NCBI RefSeq assembly: GCF_030283205.1
Contig: NZ_JASNWF010000019.1
Span: 178,299-242,298 of the forward strand
Direction: 5' to 3'
Source: Actinomadura opuntiae
GTDB lineage: Bacteria > Actinomycetota > Actinomycetes > Streptosporangiales > Streptosporangiaceae
Length of the DNA stretch: 64,000 bases
The notes beneath the pieces were generated by a model. That model saw only the letters and a program-made list of their open reading frames with translations, had not been told where the DNA came from and made no database searches. Below are positions 50,401 through 59,612 of the stretch, piece by piece. The stretch's first letter is position 1. Each line of letters opens with the position of its first letter. Both the position numbers and the translations under genes were made by a program.

Positions 50401-50945
50401 TTCTGCAGCACGATGAAGGCCGGGACCTTGGTCCCGGTCACCAGCGAGCGCAGCGCCTTGACGCCGTCGAGCCGGCTCTCCACCGCGGTCGCGTCGCGGA
50501 CGGCCTCGGCCCCGTAGGAGCCGCTGATGCGGGACGCGGCGGTCCGCACCGGCGCGACCTGCGCGTCGGTCCGCTGCTGCTGGGCCTGCAGCGCCTGCTG
50601 CATGGAGGCGGGGCGGCCGGCGGTGATGTACTCGACGGCCTCGTCGCGCTCGGCGGTGAACTCCTGGACGAACTGGGCGATGCCCTCGCCGAGCTCCGCC
50701 ATGCGCTCGACGCGGCCGTAGCTCTGCGCCTTGCCGACCGAGTCGGAGATCCGCAGGCCGGCCAGCGCGACGGCGGCGAGCGTGGGCACCAGGATCAGCA
50801 CGATCAGGCGCTGCGGCACCCGCCAGTTGCGCAGGCGCAGCCGCCCGCCCCGTCGCGGCGGGCCCTCTGGCCGTGCCGGCCGGTCCGACTGCGCCTCGAC
50901 GTCACCAGGCCGAGCACGGTCGCGACCCACGTCGCTTGGTTGCAT
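47442..50945 (-). CDS. cvnA: Conservon sensor histidine-kinase-like protein
   Basis: 1167 residues. Membrane helices at about 46-64 and 353-375 enclose an external NIT-type sensor domain. HAMP, a dimerisation helix (VNLSRRSQSLIERQLRLIEELE) and an ATPase domain (ELVENALVFSS, ITDNGVGMS) follow. After about residue 680 the remaining 480 residues are disordered, Pro/Gly-rich, and include seven (S/N)GYEx repeats near 952-986. The usual partner P450 (cvnE) is absent. Confidence 0.94.
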   Translation of the reverse strand: MQPSDVGRDRARPGDVEAQSDRPARPEGPPRRGGRLRLRNWRVPQRLIVLILVPTLAAVALAGLRISDSVGKAQSYGRVERMAELGEGIAQFVQEFTAERDEAVEYITAGRPASMQQALQAQQQRTDAQVAPVRTAASRISGSYGAEAVRDATAVESRLDGVKALRSLVTGTKVPAFIVLQKYTDSAQEMIAVLDGISQNVADDRLAESSRALGALARAKEAVSRERAILLVGAREGGLVTDELNQLTAARAQEDSELAAFRDSASLEQTQLYEDTVVGPKIDQARDVRQRVISAASANAGVLPGSLRSTRAAKTMRTAMTAMVDQMRQVEQRLAADIRAHSDEQGTSARNATILDSALVAVLLLIVLLITIVMARSLVRPLRRLQSGALEVASTRLPGLVDRLRDPEAAAGGIEVAPIEIDSTDEIGQVARAFDEVHREAVRLAADEAVLRGNINAMFVNLSRRSQSLIERQLRLIEELEQSERDEEQLGSLFRLDHLATRMRRNCENLLVLGGQEQARRWNKPVPLIDVVRASLSEVEQYERVALRVQGDMTVAGPVVNDLVHLLAELVENALVFSSEHTKVTVSGQLLSGGGSMLQITDNGVGMSQEELEQANWRLANPPVIDFSAARRMGLFVVGRLAVRHGIRVELRAAQGGGLTAFVVLPDAAVTPGEPAGVGVGARGLGVRDSGSHGQLTALTTTAAEPPSTGASGAFRQDDFGPAAGFGTGTGGNPMVGHTGPLRPLRGATGPQPAMGGPVPPDGTGPQSPLSTGPLTPTAGSGAHAAGTGAHAAFPNTGPLPAVPPEPRRPADAPPPDDPYRAGDRPVPPRDLPVRRPGAQLHGRQHEGGPRDNVFEPPSERAQQPEANGFHDPADRRTGPQPVVPEAQPVVPEPGARRQQIPWETGPLDQVPGDTGPHGDLSRNGAPGRGPGGGRPQPPRDPVPEHHRAAEPSGYEQNGYEQNGYEPNGYESNGYEQSGYERSGYEQPAPAARQAPPSAPAGQRRPRVPERSPIFDAMQSEWFQRRTGGDVGEDPVKGWESPADEGFRAAEAAREPVAGSRTQVGLPKRVPGKNRIPGAVGRTPAAPAGGPPQPAAQPPAAPGRTQPVPRPGAPVQGQQSSGQSADVVRNRFASLQRGVHRGRNEARGGGTSGEVPSQGDGETGGTR
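47988..48092 (-). repeat. Seven 15-base tandem repeats in cvnA
   Basis: Units of the type CTCGTAGCCGTTCTG on the plus strand encode (S/N)GYE(Q/P/S/R) pentapeptides. Copies differ mainly in the last codon, so the array has been kept in frame while diverging. Confidence 0.9.
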
Positions 50946-51687
50946 CCGCCGTCAACACCCTCTCCCTCACGATGCCGCACACTCCGTAGGCCCATCGGCG
51001 CGAAGGGTTAAAGCAACATCGTCTCCACCTCCGGCGCACGACATTGCAGCACATCCACGGATAGGCCGCAAAGGACCATAGGCGAGACGATAGAGACCAA
51101 TGCGGCAATCGTAATTTCATGCCCAGATGTCCGTTTCCGCGAGTTCGCGATGTCACGCTCCGCACTCGGACGTTCGGCGACGTGCCGGTCACCCGCCGTA
51201 AGCTCACCTGCTCCCTCCGCACCGATCCCCCGCTCGGCCCGGCCTCCCCGTCCGGCGCCGCGCGACCCGATCACGCTCCGCATTCACTCGGCGATGGATT
51301 GTCACAACAAGCGCGAGAACCCCGTAAAACAAGGGGAATGCGGCGCCCCTCCGGCGCTTATTCGACGCGATATCGAACGCCATCCGGAAGGCCTACCGGA
51401 CAGTAGGGCCGGTCGGCCGCGGGCCCGGCCGTCCCGGCGCCGCCCCCCGTCCCAGCAGCGGAGACGCCGCCGGCGCGCCATTGGCCACTGGACTTCGCCA
51501 GGACACAAGAGAGTCACGCAATTCGGAGCCAAACCCCCCAAGCCACCCAGTCCGCGATACTCTCCCGACGCACGTGATCTTCAGGCGCGGCGGGAGTGGT
51601 GGCTGCAGTCGTTCCCCCTGGCTCACATGCCCTGCTTTGCCCGACCCCTGCCGAAGCAACTTCCCCCTGTTGAGTTAAGGAGTGCCC
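50946..51687. other. 742-base intergenic region with no gene found
   Basis: Divergent gap between cvnA and the first importer cassette. No convincing frame on either strand. The only transcription signals I see are a possible TACTCT -10 box (51558-51563) about 130 bases before the importer, without a clear -35, and AGGAG at its end. The length suggests a long leader or multiple control sites. GC-rich imperfect inverted repeats occur near 51407-51430. Confidence 0.55.
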
Positions 51688-52668
51688 ATGCGGCAATCCA
51701 GACGTCTTTCCGCGCTGCTCAGCGCCCTCGCCCTGGTCGCGTCCCTCACCGCCGCCTGCGGAGGGTCGGACGACTCCGGCGGCGGCAACGGACTCGAGAA
51801 GAAGACCGTGACGGTCGCCGCCCTGCCGCTGGTGGACAGCGCCGCCGTCTACATCGCGCAGAAGGAGAAGCTCTTCCAGAAGGAGGGGCTGAACGTCAAG
51901 GTCAAGCCGATCGCGCAGAGCACCCTGGCGCTGCCCGCGCTGTCCAAGGGCGAGGTCGACGTCATCTCCGGCGCCAACTACGTCTCGTTCCTGCAGGCCA
52001 ACGAGAAGGGCGCGCTCAAGCTGAGCATCCTGGCCGAGGGCACGACCATGACCTCGCACATGATGGACGTGCTGGTCATGCCCAAGTCCTCGATCAAGGC
52101 CCCCAAGGACCTGGAGGGCAAGAAGGTCGCGGTCAACATCCTGAACAACATCCAGTCGCTGACGCTGGACGCGATCCTCAAGGCCAACAACGTCGACCCG
52201 TCGAAGGTCAAGTACGTCCAGGTGCCGTTCCCGCAGATGGCCACCGCCCTGGAGAAGGGGCAGGTCGACGCCATCCACACCGTGGAGCCCTTCTCCTCCG
52301 ACACCGAGAAGAAGCTCGGCGCGCGGGTGGCCGTCGACGGCGGCACCGAGCCGATCACCGACACCCCGATCAGCGGCTACGTCAGCACGCAGGACTTCGT
52401 CAAGAAGAACCCGAAGACCGCCGCGGCGTTCCAGCGCGCCATCATCGCCGCGCAGAAGATCGCGGCCGGCGACCGCAAGCGCGTCGAGGAGGTGCTGCCG
52501 AGCTACTCCAAGATCGACGCGCAGGTGGCCAAGGTGATCACCATGCCCGGCTACTCGACCTCGCTGAACGCCACGCGCATGCAGCGGATCGTCGACCTGA
52601 TGAGCACCGAGAAGCTGCTCCAGCAGAAGCCGGACCTGAAGACGATCCTCTTCCAGCCGACGTCGTGA
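51688..52668 (+). CDS. ABC importer binding lipoprotein, cassette 1 (NMT1/SsuA-like)
   Basis: 326 residues. Signal peptide ends in the lipobox LTAAC, followed by GGSDDSGGG. The mature part has the NMT1/Thi5 and aliphatic-sulfonate-binding pattern: VAALPLVDSAAVYIAQKEKL at the start, KGEVDVISGANY, and DAIHTVEPF. ATG 51688 follows TAAGGAG. About half its residues recur in the cassette 2 lipoprotein at 57029. Confidence 0.92.
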   Translation: MRQSRRLSALLSALALVASLTAACGGSDDSGGGNGLEKKTVTVAALPLVDSAAVYIAQKEKLFQKEGLNVKVKPIAQSTLALPALSKGEVDVISGANYVSFLQANEKGALKLSILAEGTTMTSHMMDVLVMPKSSIKAPKDLEGKKVAVNILNNIQSLTLDAILKANNVDPSKVKYVQVPFPQMATALEKGQVDAIHTVEPFSSDTEKKLGARVAVDGGTEPITDTPISGYVSTQDFVKKNPKTAAAFQRAIIAAQKIAAGDRKRVEEVLPSYSKIDAQVAKVITMPGYSTSLNATRMQRIVDLMSTEKLLQQKPDLKTILFQPTS

Positions 52669-52689
52669 CGGCGGGACGCTGATTCATCC

Positions 52690-53499
52690 ATGGCCAACCA
52701 GACGACGCCGCCCCGCGGCCTCTCGCGCCCGGGCAAGTGGGCGCGGGGGGCCGCCGGGGTGGCGGTCCTGTTCCTGGCGAGCGAGGCCCTCGGGCGGGCC
52801 GGAATTGTGGACCGTTCCTATCTGCCCCCCGCCTCCAGCATCACCGGCCGCGCGCTCGAGCTGTTCGGCGACTCGGCGTTCCTGTTCAACGTGCGGGTGA
52901 CGCTCACCGCCTGGGCGCTCGGGATGCTCCTCGCCATCGCGATCTCCGTCCCGCTCGGGCTGCTGCTCGGCAGCGTCCCGGCGGTGAACACCGCGGTCCG
53001 CGCGATCGTGGAGTTCCTGCGGCCGATCCCCTCCGTCGCGCTGATCCCGCTGGCCGGGCTCGTCCTCGGCTCCGGGCTCAACATGGAGGTGCCGCTCATC
53101 GTCTACGCCTGCAGCTGGCCCATCCTGTTCAACACCATGTACGGACTGGACGACGTCGACCCCACGGCCAAGGAGACCCTGCGCAGCTTCGGGTTCGGCC
53201 GGATCCAGGTGCTGCTGCGGGTCTCACTGCCCAGCGCCGCCCCCTTCATCGCGACCGGCGTGCGGCTCGCCGCCTCGATCGCGCTGATCCTCGCCGTCGG
53301 CACCGAGATCCTCTCCGGCTTCGGCGACGGCCTCGGCATGTTCATCGCCCAGGCCGGCACCGCCCCCGACGGCACCCGCGACGTCCTCGCCGGGACGCTG
53401 TGGGCCGGCTGCCTCGGCCTGGTCATCGACACCGCGCTGGTGCAGGCCGAGAACCGCGCGTTCCGCTGGCACAAGGCGCAGAGGAGTGGTGCATCGTGA
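52690..53499 (+). CDS. ABC importer permease A, cassette 1
   Basis: 269 residues, about six membrane segments, with the EAA-type loop PTAKETLRSFGFGRIQVLLRV that contacts the ATPase. It differs clearly from permease B, so the transporter probably uses a heterodimer. Its C-terminus overlaps permease B. Confidence 0.92.
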   Translation: MANQTTPPRGLSRPGKWARGAAGVAVLFLASEALGRAGIVDRSYLPPASSITGRALELFGDSAFLFNVRVTLTAWALGMLLAIAISVPLGLLLGSVPAVNTAVRAIVEFLRPIPSVALIPLAGLVLGSGLNMEVPLIVYACSWPILFNTMYGLDDVDPTAKETLRSFGFGRIQVLLRVSLPSAAPFIATGVRLAASIALILAVGTEILSGFGDGLGMFIAQAGTAPDGTRDVLAGTLWAGCLGLVIDTALVQAENRAFRWHKAQRSGAS

Positions 53500-54344
53500 C
53501 GGCGGCGACCCTCACCGCGCCCGCCGCCCGGCGCGGCGGGCGGACCGGGCGGCTGGCCCGCGGGATCCTGCACCGCTGGCTCCCGCTGGCCGTCCTCATC
53601 GGCTGCTGGGAGGCGGCGACCCGCGCCTCCGACAGCCCGTTCTTCCCCCCGCCCTCCAAGATCGCCGAGCGCATGCGGGACCTGTGGTTCTCCGGCCCGC
53701 CGAGCCACCTGTTCCTCAACGCCGAGGCCGGCGACTCGATCGCGCCCAGCCTGGCCCGGATGGCGTTCTCGCTCGCGGCGTGCGTCGTCGCCGGGGTCGT
53801 CCTCGGCATCGCGCTCGGCCGCTCGGAGCGCGTGCTGGCCTACCTTGAGCCGCTGCTGCAGTTCGCCCGGGTCATCCCGCCGCCCACCCTCGTGCCGGTG
53901 TTCATCGTGCTCTTCGAGTTCGGCACGCAGATGCAGGTCGCCTCCATCATCTTCAGCGCCATCTGGCCCATCCTGCTCAACACCGCCGACGGGGCGCGCA
54001 GCGTCGACCAGATGCAGATGGCCACGGCCGAGGCGTTCCGGCTGTCGGCGTTCGAGCGGATCAGGTTCGTCATCCTCCCCGCGTCGCTGCCGAAGATCTT
54101 CGCGGGCGTGCGGCTGGCACTGTCGCTGTCGCTGATCCTGATGGTCTTCTCCGAGCTGCTCCCGGGCACGACCGACGGCCTCGGCTTCGAGCTGACCAAC
54201 GCGCAGAGCCAGTCCGACCTGCCGACCCTGTGGTCGGTGATCGTGCTGCTCGGCATCCTCGGCTACCTGTTCAACACGATTCTGCTCGCGGTGGAGCGAC
54301 GGTTCCTTCGCTGGCACCGCGGCGCGCGAAAGGCGGATCAATGA
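53496..54344 (+). CDS. ABC importer permease B, cassette 1
   Basis: 282 residues. GTG 53496 overlaps the permease A stop (GTGA); GAGGAG lies about ten bases upstream. The EAA-type loop is MATAEAFRLSAFERIRFVILP. The segment ADGARSVDQMQ follows a conserved WPILLNT. Its stop overlaps the decarboxylase start (ATGA). Confidence 0.92.
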   Translation: MTAATLTAPAARRGGRTGRLARGILHRWLPLAVLIGCWEAATRASDSPFFPPPSKIAERMRDLWFSGPPSHLFLNAEAGDSIAPSLARMAFSLAACVVAGVVLGIALGRSERVLAYLEPLLQFARVIPPPTLVPVFIVLFEFGTQMQVASIIFSAIWPILLNTADGARSVDQMQMATAEAFRLSAFERIRFVILPASLPKIFAGVRLALSLSLILMVFSELLPGTTDGLGFELTNAQSQSDLPTLWSVIVLLGILGYLFNTILLAVERRFLRWHRGARKADQ

Positions 54345-55948
54345 CGACGGAGTTCACCGTCCGGGAGGCGGTGTTCGACTTCTGCCGGAGGACCGGGATG
54401 ACCACCGTCTTCGGCAACCCCGGCTCCACCGAGCTGCGGATGTTCCGCGACTTCCCGGCGGACTTCGACTACGTCCTCGGCCTGCAGGAGATCGTGGCGG
54501 TCGGCGCGGCCGCGGGCCACGCCCTCGCCAGGGGCACCGCCGCCCTGGTCAACCTGCACTCCGCCGGCGGCCTCGGGCACGCCCTCGGCGCGGTGTTCAA
54601 CGCCTACCGCGACCGGATCCCGATGGTGATCGTCGCCGGGCAGCAGACCCGGGCGATGCTGCCGACCCGGCCGTTCCTCGGCGCGGACGAGCCCGAGACG
54701 TTCCCCCGCCCCTACGTGAAGTGGAGCAGGCAGCCCGCGCGGGCCGAGGACGTCCCGGCCGCGTTCGCCGAGGCCTACCGGGTGGCGATGACCCCGCCGC
54801 GCGGCCCGGTCTTCCTGTCGGTGCCCGAGGACGACTGGGACCGGCCGGCCGAGCCGATCCCGCACCGCGAGGTGAGGACCGCGTTCGCGCCCGACCCCGC
54901 CGCGCTGCGGGAGACCGCCGACGCGCTCAACGGCGCCGAGAACCCCGTCATCGTCGTCGGGCACGGCGTGGAGGACGAGGACGCGGCGTCCCTCGTCGTG
55001 GAGCTGGCCGAGCGCGCCTGCGCGCCGGTGTGGATCAGCCCGCTGTCGGGGCGGTCCGGCTTCCCCGAGGACCACGCGCTGTTCCGGGGGTTCCTGCCGC
55101 CGGTCCGCGACCAGCTCGCCGCTCGCCTGGAGGGCCACGACGTCGTGCTGGTGCTCGGCGCGCCGGTGTTCAACTACCACGTGCACAGCGAGGGCCCGTA
55201 CGTCCCGGAGGGCGCGCGGCTGTTCCACTTCGACTGCGACCCGTCCCAGACCGCGTGGGCGCCGGTCGGCACCAGCGTGCTCACCACGGTCCGCGCGGGG
55301 GTGGCGGGCCTGCTCGAACTGGTCGAGAAGGCCGACCGGCCGGCGCCCGAGCCGCGGGAGCGGCTCTCCCGCCCGCGGGCCACCGACCCGATCGACGCCG
55401 CGCTGGTGATCGAGTCGCTGCGCGAGCGGCTGCCCGAGGACGCCGTCGTCGTGGAGGAGATCCCGAGCCACCGGGACATGTTCCACGCCCGGCTGCCGTT
55501 CAGCCGGCCCGGCTCGTTCCTCACCATGGGCAGCGGCGTCCTCGGCTGGAGCCTGCCGATGGGGGTCGGCCGCGCGCTCGCCTCCTCCGGCGAGCGGGTC
55601 GTCTGCGTGCTCGGCGACGGCGCGATCATGTACTCGGTGCAGGCGCTGTGGACGGCCGTGCAGCACCGGCTGCCGATGACGGTGATCGTCCTCGACAACG
55701 GCGGGTACGGCGCCATCAGGGGGCTCGGCCGGCGGATCGGCCTGGACTCGATCCCGGGCGCCGACATCTCCGGCATCGACTTCGTCGCGCTCGCGCAGGG
55801 GCTCGGCTGCCCCGGCCGGGCGGTGGCCGGCGCCGCCGACGTGGACGCCGCGCTGGAAGAGGCCCTCGCCCACGACGGGCCCTTCATCGTCAGCGTCCGC
55901 GTGGCGGCCGACAACACCGCGATGTACGACGAGCCCGGGGCACGGTGA
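54341..55948 (+). CDS. mdlC: Benzoylformate decarboxylase-type ThDP enzyme
   Basis: 535 residues. Compared with my recollection of Pseudomonas putida benzoylformate decarboxylase, the match runs along the whole chain: VFGNPGSTEL (active-site Ser), LHSAGG (His70 type), GQQTRAM, FLSVPEDDWD and LGAPVFNYH (His281 type). The ThDP site is GDGAIMYSVQALWTAVQHRLP ending in DNGGYG. It would turn phenylglyoxylate or a similar 2-keto acid into an aldehyde and CO2. Its place between permease and ATPase genes, coupled at both ends, ties it to the cargo. Confidence 0.88.
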   Translation: MTTEFTVREAVFDFCRRTGMTTVFGNPGSTELRMFRDFPADFDYVLGLQEIVAVGAAAGHALARGTAALVNLHSAGGLGHALGAVFNAYRDRIPMVIVAGQQTRAMLPTRPFLGADEPETFPRPYVKWSRQPARAEDVPAAFAEAYRVAMTPPRGPVFLSVPEDDWDRPAEPIPHREVRTAFAPDPAALRETADALNGAENPVIVVGHGVEDEDAASLVVELAERACAPVWISPLSGRSGFPEDHALFRGFLPPVRDQLAARLEGHDVVLVLGAPVFNYHVHSEGPYVPEGARLFHFDCDPSQTAWAPVGTSVLTTVRAGVAGLLELVEKADRPAPEPRERLSRPRATDPIDAALVIESLRERLPEDAVVVEEIPSHRDMFHARLPFSRPGSFLTMGSGVLGWSLPMGVGRALASSGERVVCVLGDGAIMYSVQALWTAVQHRLPMTVIVLDNGGYGAIRGLGRRIGLDSIPGADISGIDFVALAQGLGCPGRAVAGAADVDAALEEALAHDGPFIVSVRVAADNTAMYDEPGAR

Positions 55949-56814
55949 GCGCGATGCTGGAGATCTCCGGACTGGGCCACTCCTACGGGACGCACCGCGT
56001 CCTCGACGGCATCGACCTGAAGGTCGGCGAGGGCGAGCTGGTCACGATCGTCGGGCCGTCGGGGTGCGGCAAGTCGACGCTGCTGCGCTGCATCGCCGGA
56101 CTCGTCCCGCCGAGCGACGGCAAGGTCGTGCTGAAGGGCGCGCCCATCGACGGCGTGCCCGACGACCTCGCCGTGGTGTTCCAGGACTACAGCCGCTCGC
56201 TGCTGCCGTGGCTGACGGTCCGCGACAACGTCGCGCTGCCGCTGCGCCGCCGCGGGCTCGGCAAGGCCGACCGCCGGGCCCGCGCCGTCGAGGCGCTGGC
56301 GTCGGTCGGCCTGGAGGACGCGGCGGCCAAGTACCCGTGGCAGCTGTCGGGCGGCATGCAGCAGCGGGTGTCGATCGCCCGGGCGCTGGCCTACAAGCCG
56401 ACGCTGATGCTGATGGACGAGCCGTTCGGGTCGGTCGACGCGCAGACCCGCGAGGACCTGGAGGACCTCGTCCTGGAGGTGCACCGGGCGCAGGGCATGA
56501 CGATCCTGCTCGTCACGCACGACATCGACGAGAGCGTCTACCTGGGCGACCGGGTCGTGGTGCTGGCCCGCAACCCCGGCCGGGTCCGCGACGAGCTGCC
56601 GGTCACGCTGCCCGCCGACCGGGACCAGATCGGCACCCGGGCGGACGCGGAGTTCGTGCGGCTGAGGGCCGAGGTGGGACGGCTCGTCCGCGGCGTCGTC
56701 AAGGAGTCCGAGGCGGCGGCCGCCACCGACGCGAAGGACGACGCGGCGAAGGACGCGGCGGAGGACGAGCCCGCCAAGGACGACGCCTCGGCGGAGGGGT
56801 CCGCGAAGAAGTAG
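55945..56814 (+). CDS. ABC importer ATPase, cassette 1
   Basis: 289 residues. Walker A GPSGCGKST, Q-loop VFQDYSRSLLPWL, signature LSGGMQQRVSIARAL, Walker B LMLMDEPFG, His in LLVTHDIDES. The last 35 residues are an Ala/Asp/Lys-rich tail absent from the cassette 2 ATPase. GTG 55945 overlaps the decarboxylase stop; ATG 55954 is an alternative. Confidence 0.93.
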   Translation: MSAMLEISGLGHSYGTHRVLDGIDLKVGEGELVTIVGPSGCGKSTLLRCIAGLVPPSDGKVVLKGAPIDGVPDDLAVVFQDYSRSLLPWLTVRDNVALPLRRRGLGKADRRARAVEALASVGLEDAAAKYPWQLSGGMQQRVSIARALAYKPTLMLMDEPFGSVDAQTREDLEDLVLEVHRAQGMTILLVTHDIDESVYLGDRVVVLARNPGRVRDELPVTLPADRDQIGTRADAEFVRLRAEVGRLVRGVVKESEAAAATDAKDDAAKDAAEDEPAKDDASAEGSAKK

Positions 56815-56825
56815 CGCGCACGTCC

Positions 56826-56862
56826 CGAAGGACCCCGGTCGCACCGCGGCCGGGGTCCTTCG
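56826..56862 (+). terminator. Terminator after cassette 1
   Basis: CGAAGGACCCCGG (56826-56838) pairs with CCGGGGTCCTTCG (56850-56862), 13 base pairs with an 11-base loop, followed by CTTTCC. It separates the two cassettes, so cassette 2 needs its own promoter. TACGCT at 56961-56966 is a candidate -10 box. Confidence 0.85.
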
Positions 56863-57028
56863 CTTTCCGCGCGCCGAACGGCGGAACAATCCTGTTCACA
56901 ATTTTCTCCACATATCACTACATACGCCTCATTTCTCCCGCGATCCGGCAGGCGATGCGCTACGCTCCCGGCACTCGCCGAACGATCGGCTCTCCCCCGG
57001 CCGCCCCTCCCGCAATGGAGCGTCGCCC

Positions 57029-58015
57029 ATGTCCGCCACCCTTCCCCGCGCCGTCCTCGGCGGCGCGCTCGCCGTCGCGGTCGCGCTCCCGGCCACCGCG
57101 TGCGGCGGCTCGGACGACAAGAAACCGGCCAACGGGCTCGAGAAGTCCACGATCACCGTCGGCACCATGACGATCGCCGACACCGCGCCGCTGCAGATCG
57201 CGATCCGGAAGGGCCTGTTCAAGGCCGAGGGGCTGACGGTCAGGACGCGGGTCGTCAGCGGCGGCGCCGAGGCGATCCCGCTGCTGCGGAGCGGGCAGCT
57301 CGACATCACCTTCGGCAACTACGTGTCGCTGTTCACCGCCGCGTCCAAGGACCCGGGGTTCAAGCCGAAGGTCGTCGCCGACGGTTTCCAGGGCGCGCCG
57401 AAGACCCACACGCTGATGGTGCGCGCCGACTCCCCGTACCGCACGATCAAGGACCTGGCCGGCAAGAAGATCGGCGTCAACACCAAGCACAACGTCAGCA
57501 CGCTGCTGGTGCGCGCCGCCGGGCAGGCGCAGGGCGTCGCCTTCGACGAGGACAGGAACTTCGTCGAGATCCCGCCGCCCAACATGGAGGCGGCGCTGAA
57601 GAACAAGAGCGTCGACGCCGTCCAGGCGATCGAGCCGTTCGGCACCCAGATGCAGAGCACCATGGGCGCCCGGATGGTCGCCGACCTGTCCAGCGGCCCG
57701 ACCGCGCAGTTCCCGATGGCCGGCTACGCCGCGCCGGCGCGGTTCGCCGACAAGAACCCCAAGACGGTCGCCGCGTTCCAGCGCGCGCTGGGCAAGGGGC
57801 AGAGCATGGCCGCGGACCGCAAGCTCGTCGAGCAGATCCTGCCCACCTACGCCAAGGGCATCGACGCCAAGGTCGCCGCGGCCATGAGCTACGGCACCTA
57901 CCCGACGTCGCTGGACGCGACCCGCCTGCAGCGGGTGCCGGACGTCATGCAGCGGTTCGGCTACATCTCCAAGACGATGGACGTCAAGCCGCTGCTGCTG
58001 ACCCCGGCTTCATGA
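57029..58015 (+). CDS. ABC importer binding lipoprotein, cassette 2
   Basis: 328 residues. Lipobox LPATAC, then GGSDDKKPANGLEKSTITVG, a close echo of cassette 1's GGSDDSGGGNGLEKKTVTV. The same order of landmarks follows (LRSGQLDITFGNY, DAVQAIEPF). The binding site segments differ, so it probably takes a related but different ligand. It is coupled to the next gene by ATGA. Confidence 0.92.
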   Translation: MSATLPRAVLGGALAVAVALPATACGGSDDKKPANGLEKSTITVGTMTIADTAPLQIAIRKGLFKAEGLTVRTRVVSGGAEAIPLLRSGQLDITFGNYVSLFTAASKDPGFKPKVVADGFQGAPKTHTLMVRADSPYRTIKDLAGKKIGVNTKHNVSTLLVRAAGQAQGVAFDEDRNFVEIPPPNMEAALKNKSVDAVQAIEPFGTQMQSTMGARMVADLSSGPTAQFPMAGYAAPARFADKNPKTVAAFQRALGKGQSMAADRKLVEQILPTYAKGIDAKVAAAMSYGTYPTSLDATRLQRVPDVMQRFGYISKTMDVKPLLLTPAS

Positions 58016-58788
58016 CCCCACGCCGCATCGTCCTCGGCGCGGCCGGGGTGGTCGTGGTGGCCGGCGTGCTGGAGGCCGTCAGCCGTTCCGGCCTCGTGGA
58101 CCGGTCCTCGCTCCCGCCGGCCTCGACCGTGCTGAAAGAGGCCGGCAGGCTGGCCGTCGACAGCGAGTTCCTGACCGACGTCGGCGCGACGGTGCGCGAA
58201 TGGCTGCTCGGGCTGCTGCTCGCCGTGCTGGTGGCGGTGCCGCTGGGCGTGCTGCTCGGTTCGGTGCCGCTGCTCGGCACCGCGTCCCGCGCGCTGGTCG
58301 AGCTGTGCCGCCCCGTCCCGTCGGTGGCGCTGATCCCGCTCGCCGCCCTGGTGTTCAGCACCCCGGCGCGGACCAACCTGTCGCTGATCTTCTACGCCTG
58401 CCTGTGGCCGATCCTCATCAACACCCTGTACGCGCTGCGCGACGTCGACCCGGTGGCCAAGGACACGCTGCGCGGCTTCGGGTTCTCGGCGCCGTCGGTG
58501 CTGTGGCGGGTGTCGCTGCCGAGCGCCGCCCCGTTCATCGCCACCGGCGTGCGGATCGCCGCCTCGGTCGCCCTCGTCGTGCTGATCAGCACCGAGCTGC
58601 TGATCGGCGGCGACGACGGCATCGGCATCTACCTCGCCGAGACGCAGCAGGGCGGTGGCCGCACCGACCTGATGCTGGCCGGCGCCTGCTGGGCCGGGGT
58701 GCTCGGGCTGCTCGCCAACGCCGCGCTGACCGGGCTGGAGCGGCTCGCGTTCCGCTGGCACACCGCCCGCGTCGAGGGGATCGCATGA
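58012..58788 (+). CDS. ABC importer permease A, cassette 2
   Basis: 258 residues, parallel to the cassette 1 protein at 52690 (SRSGLVDRSSLPPAS against GRAGIVDRSYLPPAS; CRPVPSVALIPLA against LRPIPSVALIPLA). EAA-type loop PVAKDTLRGFGFSAPSVLWRV. The start overlaps the preceding stop, and the stop overlaps permease B. Confidence 0.92.
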   Translation: MTPRRIVLGAAGVVVVAGVLEAVSRSGLVDRSSLPPASTVLKEAGRLAVDSEFLTDVGATVREWLLGLLLAVLVAVPLGVLLGSVPLLGTASRALVELCRPVPSVALIPLAALVFSTPARTNLSLIFYACLWPILINTLYALRDVDPVAKDTLRGFGFSAPSVLWRVSLPSAAPFIATGVRIAASVALVVLISTELLIGGDDGIGIYLAETQQGGGRTDLMLAGACWAGVLGLLANAALTGLERLAFRWHTARVEGIA

Positions 58789-59588
58789 GGGGCGCGCGTC
58801 CGGTCCGCGGGGCCGCCGAGCGGGTGTGGCTCGTCGCGCTCGCCGTGGCGGTCTGGCAGATCGTCACGTCCGTGAAGGACGAGACGTACTTCCCGCCGCC
58901 CACGAAGATCATCGAGACGCTGCACGAGGTGTGGTTCTCCGGCCCCGCCTCGCGGGCGTTCCTCAACGGCAACGCGGTCGACGACTTCTCCAGCAGCCTC
59001 GCCCACCTGTTCGTCGGATGGGCCGCCGCCGGGGCCGCCGGGGTGGCGGTCGGCGCGGCGATCGGCCGGTCCCGGTTCCTGAACGACCTGCTGGACCCGG
59101 TGCTGCAGTTCCTGCGCGCGGTGCCGCCGCCGACGCTGCTGCCGTTCTTCATCGTCGTGTTCAAGATCGGCACGACGATGCAGATCGTCACGATCGCGTT
59201 CGGGGTGGTGTGGCCGGTGCTGCTGAACACCGCCGACGGCGTCCGCGCGGTGGACCCCCTGCAGCTGGACACCGCCCGCGTCTTCGGCGTCTCCCGGCCC
59301 CGCCGGCTGCTGATGATCATCCTGCCGGCGGCGGCGCCGAAGATCTTCGCCGGGCTGCGGGTCGCGCTGTCGTTCGCGCTGATCCTCATGGTGCTGTCGG
59401 AGATCGTCGGCAGCACCACCGGCATCGGCGCCGAGCTGCTGGACGCCCAGCGCGCCTTCGAGCCGCCGACGATGTGGGCCGGGATCGTCATGCTCGGCGT
59501 CCTCGGCCTGCTGTTCAACGGCGTCTTCATGCTCCTGGAGCGGCGGCTGCTCGCCTGGCACGCCGGCGCGCAGCGGCTGACGAACTGA
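58785..59588 (+). CDS. ABC importer permease B, cassette 2
   Basis: 267 residues, parallel to the protein at 53496: FPPPTKIIETLHEVWFSGP against FPPPSKIAERMRDLWFSGP, and PLLQFARVIPPPTLVPVF against PVLQFLRAVPPPTLLPFF. The EAA-type loop LDTARVFGVSRPRRLLMIILP is present. Confidence 0.92.
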   Translation: MRGARPVRGAAERVWLVALAVAVWQIVTSVKDETYFPPPTKIIETLHEVWFSGPASRAFLNGNAVDDFSSSLAHLFVGWAAAGAAGVAVGAAIGRSRFLNDLLDPVLQFLRAVPPPTLLPFFIVVFKIGTTMQIVTIAFGVVWPVLLNTADGVRAVDPLQLDTARVFGVSRPRRLLMIILPAAAPKIFAGLRVALSFALILMVLSEIVGSTTGIGAELLDAQRAFEPPTMWAGIVMLGVLGLLFNGVFMLLERRLLAWHAGAQRLTN

Positions 59589-59612
59589 ACCCCCACAGAA
59601 AAGGCGTCCGCG

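Noticed and set aside
48105..51011. Very long open frames on the plus strand opposite cvnA
   Set aside because: They are antisense to a conserved gene, are Arg/Ala/Gly-rich without motifs, and have no ribosome binding site. High GC keeps such frames open.
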